The notes beneath the pieces were generated by a model. It was not told the origin of the DNA. It worked only from the letters and a program-made list of their open reading frames with translations, and ran no database searches. Below are positions 11,167 to 20,761 of a DNA stretch of 60,359 nucleotides, in pieces. The translations under genes and the position numbers were made by a program. This stretch comes from Gammaproteobacteria bacterium. GTDB taxonomy: Bacteria; Pseudomonadota; Gammaproteobacteria; Pseudomonadales; Pseudohongiellaceae. Where the stretch lies: NCBI GenBank assembly GCA_002731775.1, contig PCCP01000033.1, forward strand, positions 5,470 through 65,828, written 5' to 3'. Within the stretch, counting starts at the first letter, position 1. The number at the start of each line of letters is the position of its first letter.

Positions 11167-12123
11167 ATGGCGTGGGAAGTAGGTTCTTATCTTAATATCG
11201 GCGCCATCCTGGCGCTGGTGATCTTCATAGCCGCCATGCTGATCTGGGTCGAGCGACGCCTGCTGAGTCTCTGGCAGGAACGCCTGGGACCAAACCGCGT
11301 AGGCTGGTTTGGATTGCTGCAGGTCGCCGCCGACATGATCAAGATTTTCACCAAGGAAGACTGGATTCCGCCATTTGCCGATAGAATGAGCTTCGTACTG
11401 GCGCCGGCGATCATCATGGTAGTGATCCTCATGAGCTTCGCGGTGATTCCCTTCGCTCCGGGTGTGGGTATCGCCGATTCCAATATCGGCATCCTGTTCG
11501 TGCTGGCGATGGCTTCGATTGGCGCCTACAGTGTCATGCTTGGTGGCCTGTCATCAGATAATAAATATGCCCTGTTAGGCGCGCTCAGAGCTGCCGCCCA
11601 GATGGTGAGCTACGAAGTCTTCATGGGAATTTCACTGCTGGGTGTGGTGGCACTGTCCGGCAGTTTTAACCTGCGTGAGATCGTGATTGCACAATCTGAC
11701 GGCTGGTACATTTTTCCACAATTCATCGGCTTCGTGATTTTTCTCATCGCCGGCATCGCCGAGAGTCACCGTCTGCCCTTCGATATACCGGAGGCGGAAC
11801 AGGAAATCTGCTCCGGTTATCACACCGAGTATTCGGGCATGAAGTTCGGCATGTTCTTCGTCGGTGAGTATCTGGGACTGGTGTTAATTGCGTCTCTTCT
11901 CACCGTGTTGTTTTTTGGAGGTTGGTTGGGGCCGGCTTTTTTACCACCCATTATCTGGTTCTCCATCAAGGCTTTCGGTTTTATTGCTTTCTTTATTCTG
12001 CTGCGGGCGGCCATTCCACGGCCACGATACGATCAACTGATGACCTACGGCTGGCTGTTTTTGCTGCCGCTGTCGTTGCTGAACCTGTTGGTTACCGGCG
12101 CAATAATATTGAGCACACAGTGA
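11167..12123 (+). CDS. nuoH: NADH-quinone oxidoreductase subunit H
   Basis: 318-residue membrane subunit with about eight helices. The family signatures [14 protein letters not shown] near the N terminus and [20 protein letters not shown] in the middle carry the charged residues that line the quinone channel. GGAGG at 11152-11156, inside the end of nuoG, serves as the ribosome-binding site; only two bases separate the genes. Confidence 0.97.
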   Translation: MAWEVGSYLNIGAILALVIFIAAMLIWVERRLLSLWQERLGPNRVGWFGLLQVAADMIKIFTKEDWIPPFADRMSFVLAPAIIMVVILMSFAVIPFAPGVGIADSNIGILFVLAMASIGAYSVMLGGLSSDNKYALLGALRAAAQMVSYEVFMGISLLGVVALSGSFNLREIVIAQSDGWYIFPQFIGFVIFLIAGIAESHRLPFDIPEAEQEICSGYHTEYSGMKFGMFFVGEYLGLVLIASLLTVLFFGGWLGPAFLPPIIWFSIKAFGFIAFFILLRAAIPRPRYDQLMTYGWLFLLPLSLLNLLVTGAIILSTQ

Positions 12124-12138
12124 TAGGAACGGTGAAAC

Positions 12139-12678
12139 ATGTTTGATCTCATTAAAGATACATTGCTTAGCCAGGTTAGAACGCTGTGGCTCGTATTTTC
12201 TCATGCCTTCGTGAAGGCAGACACGGTGCAGTATCCGGAGGAACAACCCTATATGTTTCCACGCTGGCGCGGTCGCATCATTCTCACTCGTGACCCGGAC
12301 GGGGAAGAACGCTGTGTCGCCTGTAACCTTTGTGCCGTGGTCTGTCCGGTGGACTGCATCGCTTTGCAGAAGACCGAAGACGAAGACGGCCGCTGGTACC
12401 CGGAATTTTTTCGCATCAACTTCTCCCGTTGCATCATGTGTGGTTTCTGTGAAGAAGCCTGCCCTACCAATGCGATTCAACTGACGCCGGATTTCGAAAT
12501 GGCTGAATATGTGCGCCAGGACATGGTCTGGGAGAAAGAGGATTTGCTGATCAGCGGCACCGGTAAGTATCACAATTACAATTTTTATAAAGTGGCGGGC
12601 AAAACAATCAAGGGCAAGGACAAGGGCGAAGCGCTTAACGAAGCTGCCCCTGTCGATATCAGGAGCTTATTGACGTGA
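12139..12678 (+). CDS. nuoI: NADH-quinone oxidoreductase subunit I (two 4Fe-4S clusters)
   Basis: 179 residues with two ferredoxin motifs, [15 protein letters not shown] and [12 protein letters not shown], which hold clusters N6a and N6b and link NuoG to NuoB. An amphipathic N-terminal helix docks it to the membrane arm. AGGAA precedes the ATG. The stop overlaps the start of nuoJ. Confidence 0.97.
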   Translation: MFDLIKDTLLSQVRTLWLVFSHAFVKADTVQYPEEQPYMFPRWRGRIILTRDPDGEERCVACNLCAVVCPVDCIALQKTEDEDGRWYPEFFRINFSRCIMCGFCEEACPTNAIQLTPDFEMAEYVRQDMVWEKEDLLISGTGKYHNYNFYKVAGKTIKGKDKGEALNEAAPVDIRSLLT

Positions 12679-13157
12679 TGTTTCTCTTTTACATCGCCGC
12701 CACCGTGGCCGTTGTCTCGACTGTCGGGGTGATAGTGCAGAGCAATATCGTCCATGCCTTGATCTATCTTATTTTGTCGCTGCTGGCGGTAGCCGTGGTG
12801 TTCTTTTCCCTGGGCGCACCCTTCGTGGCGGTACTCGAAGCGATTGTCTATGCCGGCGCCATCATGGTGTTGTTCTTATTCGTCATCATGATGCTGAACA
12901 TGGGGCAGCATACGACAGACCAGGAAAAGGCCTGGATGGCTGCCAAAGACTGGGCGCTGCCGGCGGGCCTGGCGGCGATCTTGTTAGTGCAATTGCTCTA
13001 TGTTCTGCGGGAGGTTCAAGTCGATATCGTGCCCAACGAAGTTGGCGTGCTTGAGGTAAGCGCCCTGCTGTTCGGTCCCTATGTGCTGGCCGTTGAACTG
13101 GCGTCAATATTATTGCTGGCGGGCCTGGTGTCTGCCTATCACCTTGCGAAAAAATAG
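12675..13157 (+). CDS. nuoJ: NADH-quinone oxidoreductase subunit J
   Basis: 160-residue membrane subunit with five predicted helices; [20 protein letters not shown] is the NuoJ signature, including the pi-bulge helix region. Start choice is ambiguous: GTG at 12675 (9 bases after AGGAG at 12661) or ATG at 12678 (12 bases after it); both overlap the nuoI stop. I list the GTG. Confidence 0.94.
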   Translation: MMFLFYIAATVAVVSTVGVIVQSNIVHALIYLILSLLAVAVVFFSLGAPFVAVLEAIVYAGAIMVLFLFVIMMLNMGQHTTDQEKAWMAAKDWALPAGLAAILLVQLLYVLREVQVDIVPNEVGVLEVSALLFGPYVLAVELASILLLAGLVSAYHLAKK

Positions 13158-13198
13158 AAACCCCGGAACCGGCAGGCGTAGAAACAAAAGAGAAAACA

Positions 13199-13507
13199 AT
13201 GCAATCGATTCCCATTGAACATGGCTTGATCCTGGCCGGCATTTTATTTGCGCTGGGACTCGTTGGCGTCTTGACCCGACGTAACATCGTCTTCGTTCTG
13301 ATGTCGCTCGAGGTTATGTTGAATGCCAGTGGCCTGGCCTTCGTCGTCGCTTCTGCGCGCTGGGGACATGCCGACGGCCAGGTCATGTTTTTAATGATAT
13401 TGACCCTGGCGGCGGCAGAAGTCGCGGTTGGGCTAGGATTGATTATCCAGATGTATCGAAAATTCAAGACCGTGGATATCGATGTGCTAAGCGAAATGAA
13501 AGGCTGA
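13199..13507 (+). CDS. nuoK: NADH-quinone oxidoreductase subunit K
   Basis: 102 residues, three transmembrane helices, with the conserved membrane glutamates in MSLEVMLNA and in the AAAEVAVGL helix that relay protons. An MrpC-like subunit of the membrane arm. A 41-base gap follows nuoJ. Confidence 0.96.
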   Translation: MQSIPIEHGLILAGILFALGLVGVLTRRNIVFVLMSLEVMLNASGLAFVVASARWGHADGQVMFLMILTLAAAEVAVGLGLIIQMYRKFKTVDIDVLSEMKG

Positions 13508-13554
13508 AAATCCGTGCAAGAACAGTTTAATAGAGATCGGCGAAAGAGGGTGCT

Positions 13555-15405
13555 GTGCAAGACTTGATCTGGTTGTTACCCACGTTTCCCTTGCTGGGTT
13601 TCTTAGCCCTGGTGCTGACCGGAGGCTCGCTGCCGCGGAAAATTGTTGCCGTCATCGGCGCCGGTTCGGTCGGACTTTCCTTCCTGAGCGCAGCGCTTAT
13701 CGCCGCCCAGTTTCTGGCATCGGGCGAGGACTACTTCGTAAAAGAAGTCTGGGTGTGGATGGCGATTGGTGAGTTTACGCCGGGGTTTAATTTTTACCTC
13801 GATGGCTTGTCACTTGTAATGATGCTGATCATCACCGGCGTCGGTTTTCTGATTCATCTCTACTCCACCGGTTTCATGGTTGACGACCCTGCCTATAGCA
13901 GATTCTTCGCCTACATGAACCTGTTCGTCGCCGCCATGCTGATGTTGGTACTGGGTGACAATCTGGTGCTGCTGTACCTGGGATGGGAAGGGGTCGGCCT
14001 GTGCAGTTATCTCCTGATCGGCTTCTGGTATGAAAACCCTGACAACGGCTACGCAGCGCGCAAGGCCTTTGTCGTGACCCGGGTCGGTGACACGGCCATG
14101 GCTATCGGCCTGTTTCTGCTGTTTACACAGCTGGGGACCCTCAACATCCAAGACATGTTAGGGGCGGCGCAGCAACAATGGGCAATGGGATCGCCGCTGG
14201 CGATTGCTGCGGCGTTGCTGTTACTCGGTGGCGCCGTAGGCAAATCTGCACAACTGCCGCTGCAAACCTGGTTGCCGGATGCGATGGTCGGCCCGACCCC
14301 GATCAGCGCCCTGATCCATGCCGCCACCATGGTGACCGCAGGTGTCTATCTGGTTGCTCGCACCCATGTTCTGTTCGAACTGGCGCCGACTGTGCAGATG
14401 CTGGTAGCCTTCGTCGGCCTGGCCACCCTGCTGATGGCCGGTTTTACGGCGATGACCCAGCGCGATATCAAGCGCATCCTGGCCTATTCCACCATCAGTC
14501 AGATCGGTTATATGTTCCTTGCCCTGGGAGCCGGCGCCTGGTCTGCGGCGGTGTTCCATCTGATGACCCATGCATTCTTCAAGGCGCTGCTGTTCCTCGC
14601 CGCTGGCACCGTGATTCTGAGCCTGCATCATGAACATGATATTTTTAAAATGGGTGGAAAGCGCAAACAATTACCAGTTGCCTTTTGGTCATTCATCATT
14701 GGTAGCGCGGCCTTGGCGGCGCTGCCATTTACTTCGGGATTTTATTCCAAGGATGAAATTCTGCTGGCCGCGCTGGCGGTGGAGGGTCCGGGCCTGCTGC
14801 TCTGGATCGGTGGTGTCATCGGCGCCTTCTTTACCGGAATCTACAGCTTCAGACTGGTGTTCGTGGTGTTTTTCGGCGACAGCAAAGCACATCATGAAGC
14901 GAAAGAAGAGGCTTCCTTGAGTATGGCTGTGCCATTGATAGTGTTGATGGTGCTGGCTTTGCTTGGCGGCTGGATTCAGGTGCCGCTGGATGCTGTCTTC
15001 AGTCAGGGCGCCGGTCATGAGGAAGAACACGTTAGCTTGCTGGTGCACGGTTTCATGATCGCTGCGCCATTGATGGGTATTGGCATCAGCTACCTGTTTT
15101 ACATGAGCAAGGTCTTCGATGTGGACAAGTTAATGACGAACCGAGTGGCAAACTCCCTACACCGGTTCTGGTTCAGCGGCTGGGGAATGGATGCCCTGTA
15201 CCAGTGGATCTTCGTTAATCCCTTCCTCTACTTGGCGCGGATTAACAGGAGTGACCTGATCGATGGCTTTTATGCCTTGCTTGTCTCTATTACCCGCACC
15301 GCACATTTGATGCTGGCCCGGACGCAAACCGGATACCTTGGCTGGTATGCTCTCAGTATGGCGGCTGGTCTGGTGGTGATTATTACTCTGGGGGTGATGC
15401 TGTGA
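13555..15405 (+). CDS. nuoL: NADH-quinone oxidoreductase subunit L (distal antiporter-like)
   Basis: 616 residues with 14 or more helices and a long C-terminal lateral helix region. Antiporter signatures include LGWEGVGLCSYLLIGFW, GKSAQLPLQTWLPDAMVGP and ALIHAATMVTAGVYL, with the lysine and glutamate residues of the proton path. Starts at GTG 13555 after AGAGGG. It is the most distal proton-pumping subunit and, through its lateral helix, braces NuoM and NuoN. Confidence 0.96.
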   Translation: MQDLIWLLPTFPLLGFLALVLTGGSLPRKIVAVIGAGSVGLSFLSAALIAAQFLASGEDYFVKEVWVWMAIGEFTPGFNFYLDGLSLVMMLIITGVGFLIHLYSTGFMVDDPAYSRFFAYMNLFVAAMLMLVLGDNLVLLYLGWEGVGLCSYLLIGFWYENPDNGYAARKAFVVTRVGDTAMAIGLFLLFTQLGTLNIQDMLGAAQQQWAMGSPLAIAAALLLLGGAVGKSAQLPLQTWLPDAMVGPTPISALIHAATMVTAGVYLVARTHVLFELAPTVQMLVAFVGLATLLMAGFTAMTQRDIKRILAYSTISQIGYMFLALGAGAWSAAVFHLMTHAFFKALLFLAAGTVILSLHHEHDIFKMGGKRKQLPVAFWSFIIGSAALAALPFTSGFYSKDEILLAALAVEGPGLLLWIGGVIGAFFTGIYSFRLVFVVFFGDSKAHHEAKEEASLSMAVPLIVLMVLALLGGWIQVPLDAVFSQGAGHEEEHVSLLVHGFMIAAPLMGIGISYLFYMSKVFDVDKLMTNRVANSLHRFWFSGWGMDALYQWIFVNPFLYLARINRSDLIDGFYALLVSITRTAHLMLARTQTGYLGWYALSMAAGLVVIITLGVML

Positions 15406-16901
15406 TACTGGTGGCATTGATCGGCATTCTTTTTCTGGGTGGGGTACTGGCCTGGCTATCCGAGCGTCTGGATTCTAAATTACCCCGGGTGATCGCCCTG
15501 GCTGCGCTGGTGCTGGACTTGCTGCTGATGTTGACCCTGTTAGGCGGTGATAGTGCCGATGGTAGCTGGATCGTTGCATTAAATGTCCAGTGGTTGCCTC
15601 GATTTGGCATTTCCTTTCACCTCGCCGCCGATGGCTTGAGCGTGTTGCTGCTATTGTTAACGGCATTCCTCGGCATAATCGCCGTGGGCTCGGCCTGGAT
15701 TGAAATCACCGAGCGGTCGGGATTCTTCTATTTTAATTTGCTCTGGACCTTGGCAGGGGTGCTGGGTGTATTTACTGCACTGGATTTATTCCTGTTCTTC
15801 TTCTTCTGGGAAGTGATGTTAATCCCCATGTATTTCATCATCGCGATCTGGGGCCATGAAAACAAAAATTACGCCGCCATGAAGTTCTTCCTGTTTACCC
15901 AGGTCACCGGCATGTTGATGCTGGTTGCAATTCTGACCCTGGCCTATTTTCACTATATTCAGTTCGGCTTTTTCAGTTTCGATTATTTCGACCTGCTGAG
16001 GGTAACCACCAGCTCGGCTGTCGAGATGTGGATCATGCTGGGATTCTTCGTTGCCTTTACCACCAAGTTACCTATCGTGCCGTTTCACTCCTGGTTGCCC
16101 GACGCCCACAGCCAGGCCCCCACCGCCGGCAGTGTCATCCTGGCGGGAGTTTTGTTGAAGACGGGTGCTTACGGGCTGATCCGTTTCGCAGTGCCGCTAT
16201 TTCCTGTTGCATCGCTGAATTTTGCGCCGATAGCAATGGCCCTGGCTGCCCTCAGTATTTTGTATTGCGCCAAGGTGGCGTTTGCGCAAACCGACCTCAA
16301 GCGTTTGATTGCCTACACCAGCGTCAGCCACATGGGCTTCGTGTTGTTAGGGGTTTATGCCTGGAATGAGATTGCATTACAGGGCGCGGTGATGACGATG
16401 CTTGCCCACGGCCTCAGCGCAGCCGCACTATTTATGTTAGCCGGCTCTCTGCAGCACCGAATCCACACCAGGGATATGCGTGACATGGGCGGGTTCTGGG
16501 CGAAGGTTCCGCGGATGTCGGCGGTGGCACTGTTTTTCTCGATTGCAGCATTAGGGATGCCGGGTCTTGGTAATTTTATCGGCGAATTCCTGGCCCTGCT
16601 GGGGGCATTCCAATCCAACCTGCCGATGACGGTGCTTGCCACCTTTGGCTTGATCTTTGCGTCGGTGTATTCGCTGTGGGTGATTCAGAAAATATTTCAC
16701 GGCGAATATTCGAATTCGAAATTTAATGACAGCCATCTTAGCGACCTGAGCCGCCGCGAGCTGGCCTATTTTGGCGCCATGATCCTGGGGCTGGTGTGGA
16801 TGGGCATGTATCCGCAATCCTTTCTCGACCTGACTGCTACAGCCTTGCAGGGATTATTGGCCGGGACCCAGGAGCTTGTTAGCACGGTGGTTCAAAACTG
16901 A
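15402..16901 (+). CDS. nuoM: NADH-quinone oxidoreductase subunit M (antiporter-like)
   Basis: 499 residues; FFFFWEVMLIPMYFII carries the conserved helix-5 glutamate and TTKLPIVPFHSWLPDAHSQA the family signature. It is the middle antiporter-like proton channel of the membrane arm. The GTG start overlaps the nuoL stop (GTGA). Confidence 0.96.
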   Translation: MILVALIGILFLGGVLAWLSERLDSKLPRVIALAALVLDLLLMLTLLGGDSADGSWIVALNVQWLPRFGISFHLAADGLSVLLLLLTAFLGIIAVGSAWIEITERSGFFYFNLLWTLAGVLGVFTALDLFLFFFFWEVMLIPMYFIIAIWGHENKNYAAMKFFLFTQVTGMLMLVAILTLAYFHYIQFGFFSFDYFDLLRVTTSSAVEMWIMLGFFVAFTTKLPIVPFHSWLPDAHSQAPTAGSVILAGVLLKTGAYGLIRFAVPLFPVASLNFAPIAMALAALSILYCAKVAFAQTDLKRLIAYTSVSHMGFVLLGVYAWNEIALQGAVMTMLAHGLSAAALFMLAGSLQHRIHTRDMRDMGGFWAKVPRMSAVALFFSIAALGMPGLGNFIGEFLALLGAFQSNLPMTVLATFGLIFASVYSLWVIQKIFHGEYSNSKFNDSHLSDLSRRELAYFGAMILGLVWMGMYPQSFLDLTATALQGLLAGTQELVSTVVQN

Positions 16902-16903
16902 TT

Positions 16904-18367
16904 ATGACAATGACTCTAGCCGACTTAGTTCCTTTACTGCCACTGCTTATCGTCAGCTCCACCGCGGTGCTGCTGATGCTGCAGATTGGAATTCGTCGCA
17001 GCCATAAAGTGACTGTGGTGATCGCATTAAGCGGGCTGTTATTAGCCACCGTGGTAGCAGTGCTGATGATGCCTACAATGAACCAGCAGCTAACACCGCT
17101 TTTGATCATAGATCAATACAGTCTGTTCTTCACCGCAGTCTGCTGTGCCGCCGCTATGGTCATCGTCATTCTTAGTTATCCTTATCTGTCGAGGCTGGAC
17201 GATGACAAGGATGAGTATTACCTGCTGCTGGTCATCGCCACGGTGGGCGCAATCGTCATGGTCAGCAGCAATCATTTCGTCAGCACCATTTTGGGACTGG
17301 AAACACTGAGCATGTCCCTGTATGGCATGGTGGCGTATCCGCTACACAGCAAAGAGTCGGCAAAGTATCCCCTCGAAGCGGCGGTGAAGTACCTGGTACT
17401 ATCCGCGGTTTCTTCCAGCTTTATGTTGTTTGGCATGGCGCTGATTTACGCCCAGACCGGGACCCTGGCATTCTCCAGCCTAGACAGTGATGCCGCCGTC
17501 AGTCTCAGTGACAGCTATGCGATCGTGGGCGTGCTGCTATTAATTTCGGGCATGGCCTTTAAATTATCCCTGGCCCCATTCCACATGTGGACCCCGGACG
17601 TGTATGAGGGTTCGCCGCTGCCGGCGACGGCCTATCTGGCAACGATAGGCAAGACGGCGATGTTCGTGGTGCTGCTACGGTTCGTGATAGTAACGGAAGC
17701 GCTACGTTACGAAGCCGTGATGATCGTGTTCTCATTGATTGCTGTGCTCTCCATTCTCGCCGGCAATGTCCTGGCATTATTACAGAATAGCCTGAAGCGC
17801 ATCCTCGCCTACTCCTCGATTGCGCACATGGGCTATCTGATCATCGCGGTGATAGCGAGTTATTTTGCCACCAGCACAATCAGCATAGAGGCAGTGACTT
17901 TTTATTTATTGGCCTATATGATCATGTCCCTCGGGGCCTTCGGGGTGGCTTCGGTGGTCTCATCAAGCGAGAAGGAATTCGATCTGGTCTCGGATTATCA
18001 GGGCTTGTTCTGGCGCGACCCCTGGCTTGCCCTCATCTTCACTGGGATGCTGTTGTCCCTGGCGGGGATTCCGCTCACGATCGGGTTTATCGGAAAATTC
18101 TATCTGTTCTTCGCCGGTGTAGAGTCCGCCTTGTGGGTGCTGTTACTGGTGCTGGTAGTTGGCAGTGGCATCGGCCTGTTCTACTATTTAAGAATCGTTT
18201 ATCACTTGTTGTTGCCGGCGCCAACGCGTCCACAATTTTCCAGTGCCGCTAACGAAAACCTGGGCGCCTATGGTGTGCTCACCATCCTGTTCCTGCTGCT
18301 GCTATTGCTGGGTGTTTATCCCGCGCGGCTCATGACCTTGATCGAAACCGTTGCTGCCTTCATCTAA
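16904..18367 (+). CDS. nuoN: NADH-quinone oxidoreductase subunit N (antiporter-like)
   Basis: 487 residues. GLETLSMSLYGMVAY, FKLSLAPFHMWTPDVYEGSP and LKRILAYSSIAHMGY are characteristic of NuoN, the proximal antiporter-like subunit. Two bases separate it from nuoM. Last gene of the canonical operon; a weak GC-rich hairpin with a short T run (18381-18414) follows. Confidence 0.96.
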   Translation: MTMTLADLVPLLPLLIVSSTAVLLMLQIGIRRSHKVTVVIALSGLLLATVVAVLMMPTMNQQLTPLLIIDQYSLFFTAVCCAAAMVIVILSYPYLSRLDDDKDEYYLLLVIATVGAIVMVSSNHFVSTILGLETLSMSLYGMVAYPLHSKESAKYPLEAAVKYLVLSAVSSSFMLFGMALIYAQTGTLAFSSLDSDAAVSLSDSYAIVGVLLLISGMAFKLSLAPFHMWTPDVYEGSPLPATAYLATIGKTAMFVVLLRFVIVTEALRYEAVMIVFSLIAVLSILAGNVLALLQNSLKRILAYSSIAHMGYLIIAVIASYFATSTISIEAVTFYLLAYMIMSLGAFGVASVVSSSEKEFDLVSDYQGLFWRDPWLALIFTGMLLSLAGIPLTIGFIGKFYLFFAGVESALWVLLLVLVVGSGIGLFYYLRIVYHLLLPAPTRPQFSSAANENLGAYGVLTILFLLLLLLGVYPARLMTLIETVAAFI

Positions 18368-18458
18368 TGCCAGCCTGTTGTCGGCATAAAGCCGCGGCCG
18401 GAGCCGATTAATTTTCGTTGTATGGAATCTAGCGCGCTATTGCCTTATCGCCACTGAC

Positions 18459-18809
18459 ATGAAGCTTTCTGCACAAACATACGGCCGACGTTACCTGCTT
18501 TCGCTTGCTCTCCTGGCTGTCGTAATTATGCTATTGGCGGGACTCAACTGGCTCAGTGCGAGCGGGGTACTGGCAAGCAAACTAGAATTCGATCGACGTA
18601 ATCTGCCGCAATTACTCCCGGGCTTGAACTATGACAATGATTTGCTGCAGGACATCCTGGGGATCAATTGGCAAACCCTATCTGCGGATAATGAATATGA
18701 CCAGTTTGTCGGTGCGTCCATCACACCGAAGACGGTCTCGGATCGTATCTATGATGCTCTGGTGTTTTTCCAGTCCAATCGGATCGCACTGATGGTCGGT
18801 GGTAGTTGA
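18459..18809 (+). CDS. Miniature RnfG-like protein (anchor plus FMN-attachment region)
   Basis: 116 residues. A single transmembrane helix (about 12-32) is followed by LPQLLPGLNYDNDLL (49-63), which resembles the segment just after the anchor in RnfG, and then directly by YDQFVGASITPKTV (80-93) and a helix ALVFFQSNR, which resemble the C-terminal flavin-attachment region of RnfG (DQFTGATITPRAV in E. coli RsxG). The roughly 80-100 residues that normally separate these blocks are missing, and the acceptor Thr of GAT is Ser87. It thus looks like an internal-deletion derivative of an electron-transport-complex G subunit, about half the normal length. The frame is intact, so it may be expressed. 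No rnf genes lie nearby; apbE is at the other end of the nuo operon. Function is not known; it could be a decaying remnant. Confidence 0.6.
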   Translation: MKLSAQTYGRRYLLSLALLAVVIMLLAGLNWLSASGVLASKLEFDRRNLPQLLPGLNYDNDLLQDILGINWQTLSADNEYDQFVGASITPKTVSDRIYDALVFFQSNRIALMVGGS

Positions 18810-18851
18810 GGCGAACATGGCAAGCCGGCGGTAGAATGAAACGTTGCCGCT

Positions 18852-18876
18852 GGTGTGGAAATTAAACACCGCTTTT
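18852..18876 (+). terminator. Weak possible terminator after the RnfG-like gene
   Basis: GGTGT (18852-18856) and ACACC (18866-18870) can pair and are followed by GCTTTT. The stem is only 5 bp, so this is a weak call. A second, longer imperfect hairpin (18877-18905, CGCAC/GTGCG outer stem) follows without a T run. Confidence 0.25.
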
Positions 18877-19006
18877 CGCACCACGTCGATTCGACGAGTC
18901 GTGCGGCGGCCCACGGTGATAGCGCGACACAGATCGCTGCCTGTTGGTATTCGCGAGTAATCAGATTATTATGGGCGCGGCGTGATTTGGCAGCACTGGA
19001 GAACGA

Positions 19007-20047
19007 ATGCCAGCTAGTAAGGTCTCTGTAATTGGTGGTGGCAGCTTTGGCACTGTACTAGCCAATATTGCCGCCCAGAATGGCCACGATGTCATGTTCT
19101 GGATGCGCAGTGCGCGGGTGATTGACGACGTCAACCGGCAGCACGAAAATCCACAGTATTTACCAGGCTATGAGCTCCACCCGAAGGTCATTGCCAGCGC
19201 CGATATGGGGACCGCCGTCGCCGGCAGCGATATCATTTTTGTCGCCGTCCCCAGTTCCTCGTTCCGGCAGGTAGTAAATAGCGTGGCAGCCCATGTGCCC
19301 GAGCGAGCCATGCTGGTCAGTACCACCAAGGGTATCGAACCCGGCACATTCAAGCTAATGAGTGAGATCCTCACCGAAGAGTTGCCCCGGGCGAGGGTTG
19401 GTGTGTTGAGCGGACCAAACCTGGCCAAGGAAATCGCCAGCAAACATCTCACTGGCACAGTGATAGCCAGCAGTCATGATGCCGTCAGGGAGTTGGTCAG
19501 GGATGTTCTGAAATCGGAATTTTTCAAGGTCTATACAAATGATGATATGTTTGGGGTTGAACTGGGCGGGTCCCTGAAGAATATTTACGCGATCATTGCC
19601 GGTGCCGCCGTCGCCATAGGCATGGGTCACAACACTAATAGCATGCTGGTGACTAGGTCTTTGGCCGAGATGGCCAGATTTGGTCGTGAACTGGGTGCCG
19701 ACCCCATGACTTTTCTGGGGCTGTCCGGCGTCGGGGATCTCGTCGTCACCTGTTCCAGCGCGTTGAGTCGTAACTACCGTATTGGCTTCGCCTTGGGGCA
19801 AGGTAAATCCGTAGAAGAGGCTGCCGCCGAAGTCGGTCAGGTGGCAGAAGGCATCAATACAGTTAAACTGGTGGTGGAGAGAGCGAACGAACTCGGTGTC
19901 TACATGCCTCTAGCTAGCGCGCTGTATCAGGTTATCTATAAAGGGCAATCGATCAGCAATATAATCTCCTCCTTGATGTTGAGCGAACGGAATTTGGATG
20001 TGGAATTCGCCGCTCCAGAAGAGAAAATACTAAGTCGTGAGGAATAG
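19007..20047 (+). CDS. gpsA: Glycerol-3-phosphate dehydrogenase (NAD(P)+)
   Basis: 346 residues. The N-terminal dinucleotide-binding motif GGGSFGTVLANI, the STTKGIE segment, SGPNLAKEIA and the catalytic-lysine motif GGSLKNIYAI identify GpsA, which reduces dihydroxyacetone phosphate to sn-glycerol 3-phosphate for phospholipid synthesis. GGAG lies five bases before the ATG. The next gene starts two bases after the stop, as in Pseudomonas, where a DUF4389 gene also follows gpsA. Confidence 0.96.
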   Translation: MPASKVSVIGGGSFGTVLANIAAQNGHDVMFWMRSARVIDDVNRQHENPQYLPGYELHPKVIASADMGTAVAGSDIIFVAVPSSSFRQVVNSVAAHVPERAMLVSTTKGIEPGTFKLMSEILTEELPRARVGVLSGPNLAKEIASKHLTGTVIASSHDAVRELVRDVLKSEFFKVYTNDDMFGVELGGSLKNIYAIIAGAAVAIGMGHNTNSMLVTRSLAEMARFGRELGADPMTFLGLSGVGDLVVTCSSALSRNYRIGFALGQGKSVEEAAAEVGQVAEGINTVKLVVERANELGVYMPLASALYQVIYKGQSISNIISSLMLSERNLDVEFAAPEEKILSREE

Positions 20048-20049
20048 TC

Positions 20050-20493
20050 ATGTCGGAAAAATATGAAGATATCGTTAATAATTTGAGAGAGCCATCGGCC
20101 TGGGTTAGAGTGGTTTTCATGCTCGCTTTCGCGGTTTTTCTGTACCTCATTATCGCGCCGGTAATCCTGGTGCTGATGGTTGCACAGGCATTATTTGCCG
20201 TGTTAACGGGCGAGGAAAACGAGAATCTCAGGATTCTCGGCAGCGCGCTCACCGTCTATGTTTCGCAGATACTGGAATTTGTTACCTACAACTCAGAAAC
20301 CAAGCCCTTTCCTTTCTCCAACTTTCCAGGAGGTGGTGAGCAGGCGGAAGCACAAGCCCCGGCCCGAAATCGTGAGGTGGACAAGGAGGAGGAAAAGGTA
20401 GCAGCGCCCCCCGCACCGAAGAAAACGGCCGCGAAGAAAACAGCATCGAAAAAAACTGCTAAAAAAGCAGCCTCTAAAAAATTGGTAAGGTGA
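20050..20493 (+). CDS. DUF4389 membrane protein with basic Lys/Ala tail
   Basis: 147 residues. Residues 1-95 form the DUF4389 domain with hydrophobic helices around 20-55 (VRVVFMLAFAVFLYLIIAPV). The last 30 or so residues consist of KKTA/KKAAS repeats resembling the C-terminal tails of histone-H1-like proteins such as AlgP or PhaF, preceded by an acidic EEE patch. Function of DUF4389 is unknown; the tail suggests nucleic-acid or polyanion contact at the membrane, which is inference. Likely cotranscribed with gpsA. Confidence 0.8.
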   Translation: MSEKYEDIVNNLREPSAWVRVVFMLAFAVFLYLIIAPVILVLMVAQALFAVLTGEENENLRILGSALTVYVSQILEFVTYNSETKPFPFSNFPGGGEQAEAQAPARNREVDKEEEKVAAPPAPKKTAAKKTASKKTAKKAASKKLVR

Positions 20494-20761
20494 GTCAAAG
20501 TGTGTGCTAATAATGATGCCAGCGTGACTATGATTAAATGAAGGCAGGATTGGCAGTGCTAATAGGCTTGCTTTACCGCGGAATTGTAGATGAGAGTGGG
20601 GCAGTCCTGAGGATCAAGAGTTCAGCCGTAACCGTGTAATGTAGTTCCGTGCCATGGTGAGGAAAGAGTGTGCGCGCTGGACGTGGATATAGCACCCTGG
20701 TCTGTGTGGAGAAGAATGTTATCGCTCCGGGTTGCGTGGAAATAAAATATACGATGGAGCC

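Noticed and set aside
18877-18905. Imperfect long hairpin before gpsA as regulatory RNA
   Set aside because: Contains mismatches and a bulge, with no conserved motif or T run; could be chance.
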